Shown here piece by piece: positions 62,534 to 64,000 of a DNA stretch of 64,000 bases; position 1 is the first letter of the stretch, and each line of letters opens with the position of its first letter. The notes under the pieces were generated by a model. The model made no database searches. It was not told the origin of the DNA and was given only the letters and a program-made list of their open reading frames with translations. The DNA lies in NCBI GenBank assembly GCA_963768945.1, contig CAVYJW010000003.1, positions 806,001-870,000 of the forward strand, written 5' to 3'. This DNA comes from RYN-230 sp963768945 (GTDB lineage Bacteria; Actinomycetota; Actinomycetes; Streptosporangiales; Streptosporangiaceae). A program made the translations under genes and the position numbers.

Positions 62534-63016
62534 ATGCCACTGAAAACACGGGGATACGGCACGCGCCAGCGCGCCGCCGATGCCACCATGCGAGTCTCTG
62601 ACGCCGAACGAGCCGAGGTCGCCGACCAACTGGCCCAGCACTACGGGGACGGGCGCCTCGACCAGGCCGAGCTCGACGAGCGCCTCGGCCGGGCGATGAG
62701 CGCTAAGACCCACGCCGACCTGGCTGGGCTCACCGCCGATCTGCCCCACCTGGACGCCCGGCCGGGGAGTGCCCGGCAGCCCAGCGCAAGCGCCGGCAAC
62801 GCCCGCGCGCTCGCGCCGCACTCCCGGACCGGGCGGCCACGGCCCGGGCTCCTGCCGATCGGGCTGCTCATCCTGGTCGCCGCCGTCCTGGTGCACGGCT
62901 CCTGGGCGCCGTTCTGGCACTGGCCATGGCTGTGGTTCGGGCCGACGTGGTGGCTCTGGGTCGCGCTGCTGGTCTTCTGCTGGGTGCGCTTTGGTCCCCG
63001 GCGCCACCGCCGGTAG
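62534..63016 (+). CDS. DUF1707 domain membrane protein
   Basis: A 160-residue protein. DUF1707 is at residues about 20-70 (MRVSDAERAEVADQLAQHYG, LDERLGRAMSAKTHADL), followed by a Ser/Ala linker and two Trp-rich membrane segments at the C-terminus (LLPIGLLILVAAVLVHGSW; WWLWVALLVFCWVRFG). It follows the PspC gene after 19 bases and is probably co-transcribed. Its function is unknown; the context suggests envelope stress. Confidence 0.82.
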   Translation: MPLKTRGYGTRQRAADATMRVSDAERAEVADQLAQHYGDGRLDQAELDERLGRAMSAKTHADLAGLTADLPHLDARPGSARQPSASAGNARALAPHSRTGRPRPGLLPIGLLILVAAVLVHGSWAPFWHWPWLWFGPTWWLWVALLVFCWVRFGPRRHRR

Positions 63017-63037
63017 GCGGACCGCTGGCTGGTCCGC
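63017..63037 (+). terminator. Short hairpin after DUF1707 gene
   Basis: GCGGACC and GGTCCGC pair exactly around a seven-base loop, starting on the base after the DUF1707 TAG and 9 bases before the opposing gene's stop. It could serve both convergent genes. Confidence 0.4.
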
Positions 63038-63045
63038 TGGCACTC

Positions 63046-64000
63046 CTAACTGTCCGCCTCCGGCGGGCCCGTGCTCCCGGCGCGGCGGGCACGGGCCCGC
63101 CGCTTGCCTTCGTGCATGGCCTGGACCCGGGCCACCGGGATCGTATGGCCCTCCGCGATGAGACCGGCCGGGAGGTGCTGGGGCGGGGGCAGCTGGCTCG
63201 CCCAGCGGGGTCCGGGGGTGATCAGGCGGGCCGCGGTGCGCACCGTGAAGTCGGCCGGGGTCACCCGGTCCAGCTCGTCCCAGGGCAGCGGGAAGGACAC
63301 CGGGACGCCCGGCCGGACCCGCGGGCTGTAGGCCGCCACCACGGTGGCCCCGCCCGCCCGGGTCGAGTCGAGGAAGACCTTGCCGTCCCGGTCCGCCCGG
63401 ATGAACGCGGTGGTGGTGAGGGCCGGGTCAAGCCGCTCGGCCCTGGCCGCCACCGCGCGGGTGGCGGCCGCGGCGTCCTCGGCCGCGGCCCCGGTGATCG
63501 GCACGAACACGTGCACCCCCTTGGCGCCGCTGGTCTTGACCGCGGCCGCCAGGCCGTAGCCGGCCAGTGCCTCCCGGACCAGCTGGGCGGCGAGGACCGC
63601 GAGCCGGAACTCCTCGCCGGACGGCGGATCGATATCGAGAACGAGGTAATCGGGATGGTTTCCCTGGCCGGCGATGCCCAGCGTGGGGTGATACTCCACG
63701 GCCCGCTGGTTGGCGAACCACAGCAGCGTGCGGCGGTCGTCGCAGAGCGCGTAGGACACCTCCCGCCGGGAGCTGTCCGCCCACAGCCGGACCGTCCGCA
63801 CCCACGGCGGGGTGTACTTGGGCACGTTCTTCTGCATGAACGGTGCCTGGCCGCGCAGGACCCGGACCACCGACAGCGGCCGGCCGTGCAGTTCACCGAT
63901 GAGCTGCCCGCGGACGGCATCCAGGTAGTCCACCAGGTCCCGCTTGGTCGCGTCGGCCCCGCTGAACAGCGGCTCGTCGAGATTGGTCAGCGATACGCCG
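63046..64000 (-). CDS. LigD-type DNA polymerase/primase domain protein, 5' end outside window
   Basis: Polymerase domain of bacterial non-homologous end joining (archaeo-eukaryotic primase fold). From the right edge the frame reads VSLTNLDEPLFSGADATKRD, then PYTPPWV-type KYTPPWVRTVRLW, YLVLDIDPPSGEEFR (metal-binding Asp-x-Asp), KTSGAKGVHVFVPITG and FIRADRDGKVFLDSTRAGG, with RTAARLITPGPRW near the end. No ligase or nuclease domain follows before the stop, so it is a stand-alone or C-terminal polymerase module. The start codon lies beyond base 64000. Confidence 0.9.
   Translation of the reverse strand, partial: GVSLTNLDEPLFSGADATKRDLVDYLDAVRGQLIGELHGRPLSVVRVLRGQAPFMQKNVPKYTPPWVRTVRLWADSSRREVSYALCDDRRTLLWFANQRAVEYHPTLGIAGQGNHPDYLVLDIDPPSGEEFRLAVLAAQLVREALAGYGLAAAVKTSGAKGVHVFVPITGAAAEDAAAATRAVAARAERLDPALTTTAFIRADRDGKVFLDSTRAGGATVVAAYSPRVRPGVPVSFPLPWDELDRVTPADFTVRTAARLITPGPRWASQLPPPQHLPAGLIAEGHTIPVARVQAMHEGKRRARARRAGSTGPPEADS

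Noticed and set aside
1..64000. tRNA or rRNA genes
   Set aside because: No T-arm-like sequence with matching acceptor stem and no rRNA-like stretch was found by eye; a covariance-model scan would be needed to exclude divergent ones.
1..64000. Insertion sequence or prophage
   Set aside because: No transposase, integrase or phage structural protein is encoded in either strand; the palindromic elements carry no gene.

Overview
The window is 64 kb of very G+C-rich chromosomal DNA from an actinobacterium, most likely a filamentous or environmental one rather than a Mycobacterium. Supporting signs are GTG starts, GTGA/ATGA stop-start overlaps, leaderless-looking promoters, DUF1707 and PspC proteins, an AAC(2')-I enzyme, a Glf/GlfT2 galactofuranose pair, LutABC, and an LigD-type polymerase domain. 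I cannot name a species. No rRNA, tRNA, CRISPR array, transposase or prophage was recognised.

Layout. 1-950: end of an unknown gene and a vapBC toxin-antitoxin pair. 1078-3885: an NAD(P)H-binding protein divergent from a MarR regulator that is translationally coupled to an aminoglycoside 2'-N-acetyltransferase, then an aldo/keto reductase. 3890-18743: a complete L-rhamnose locus. On the minus strand lie the ABC importer (ATPase, two permeases, binding lipoprotein), isomerase, aldolase-dehydrogenase fusion and kinase. Divergently lie a LacI-type regulator and lutABC. Together they should take L-rhamnose to dihydroxyacetone phosphate plus L-lactate, and the lactate to pyruvate. 19159-33371: housekeeping and stress genes, including a zinc alcohol dehydrogenase, a PadR pair, a PHP protein, a second aldo/keto reductase, GNAT, LysR, an FtsX-like permease, LexA with an SOS-like box, a methyltransferase and a PP2C-like phosphatase. 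33866-44102: a cell-envelope glycan cluster with two GT-C membrane glycosyltransferases, two GT2 enzymes, a sulfotransferase, UDP-galactopyranose mutase and a GlfT2-like galactofuranosyltransferase. 44156-53800: a DrrAB-like exporter, class II aldolase, UspA-like protein, mannosyltransferase-like membrane protein, MATE exporter and serine hydrolase. 53897-64000: HrpA helicase, a membrane Ser/Thr kinase, a PspC-histidine kinase/response regulator pair, PspC and DUF1707 proteins, and the start of a LigD polymerase-domain gene.

Two genome-scale features stand out. First, short tandem repeats (12-48 bp) are frequent. Inside genes they are almost always 15-bp units at protein termini. Between genes they have other lengths and sometimes copy a stop codon. 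One 83-bp repeat block breaks the reading frame of hrpA. Second, seven other genes carry one or two single-base frameshifts in G/C runs, which looks more like residual sequencing error than gene decay. A 77-bp palindromic element occurs twice, in opposite orientations, in intergenic regions.
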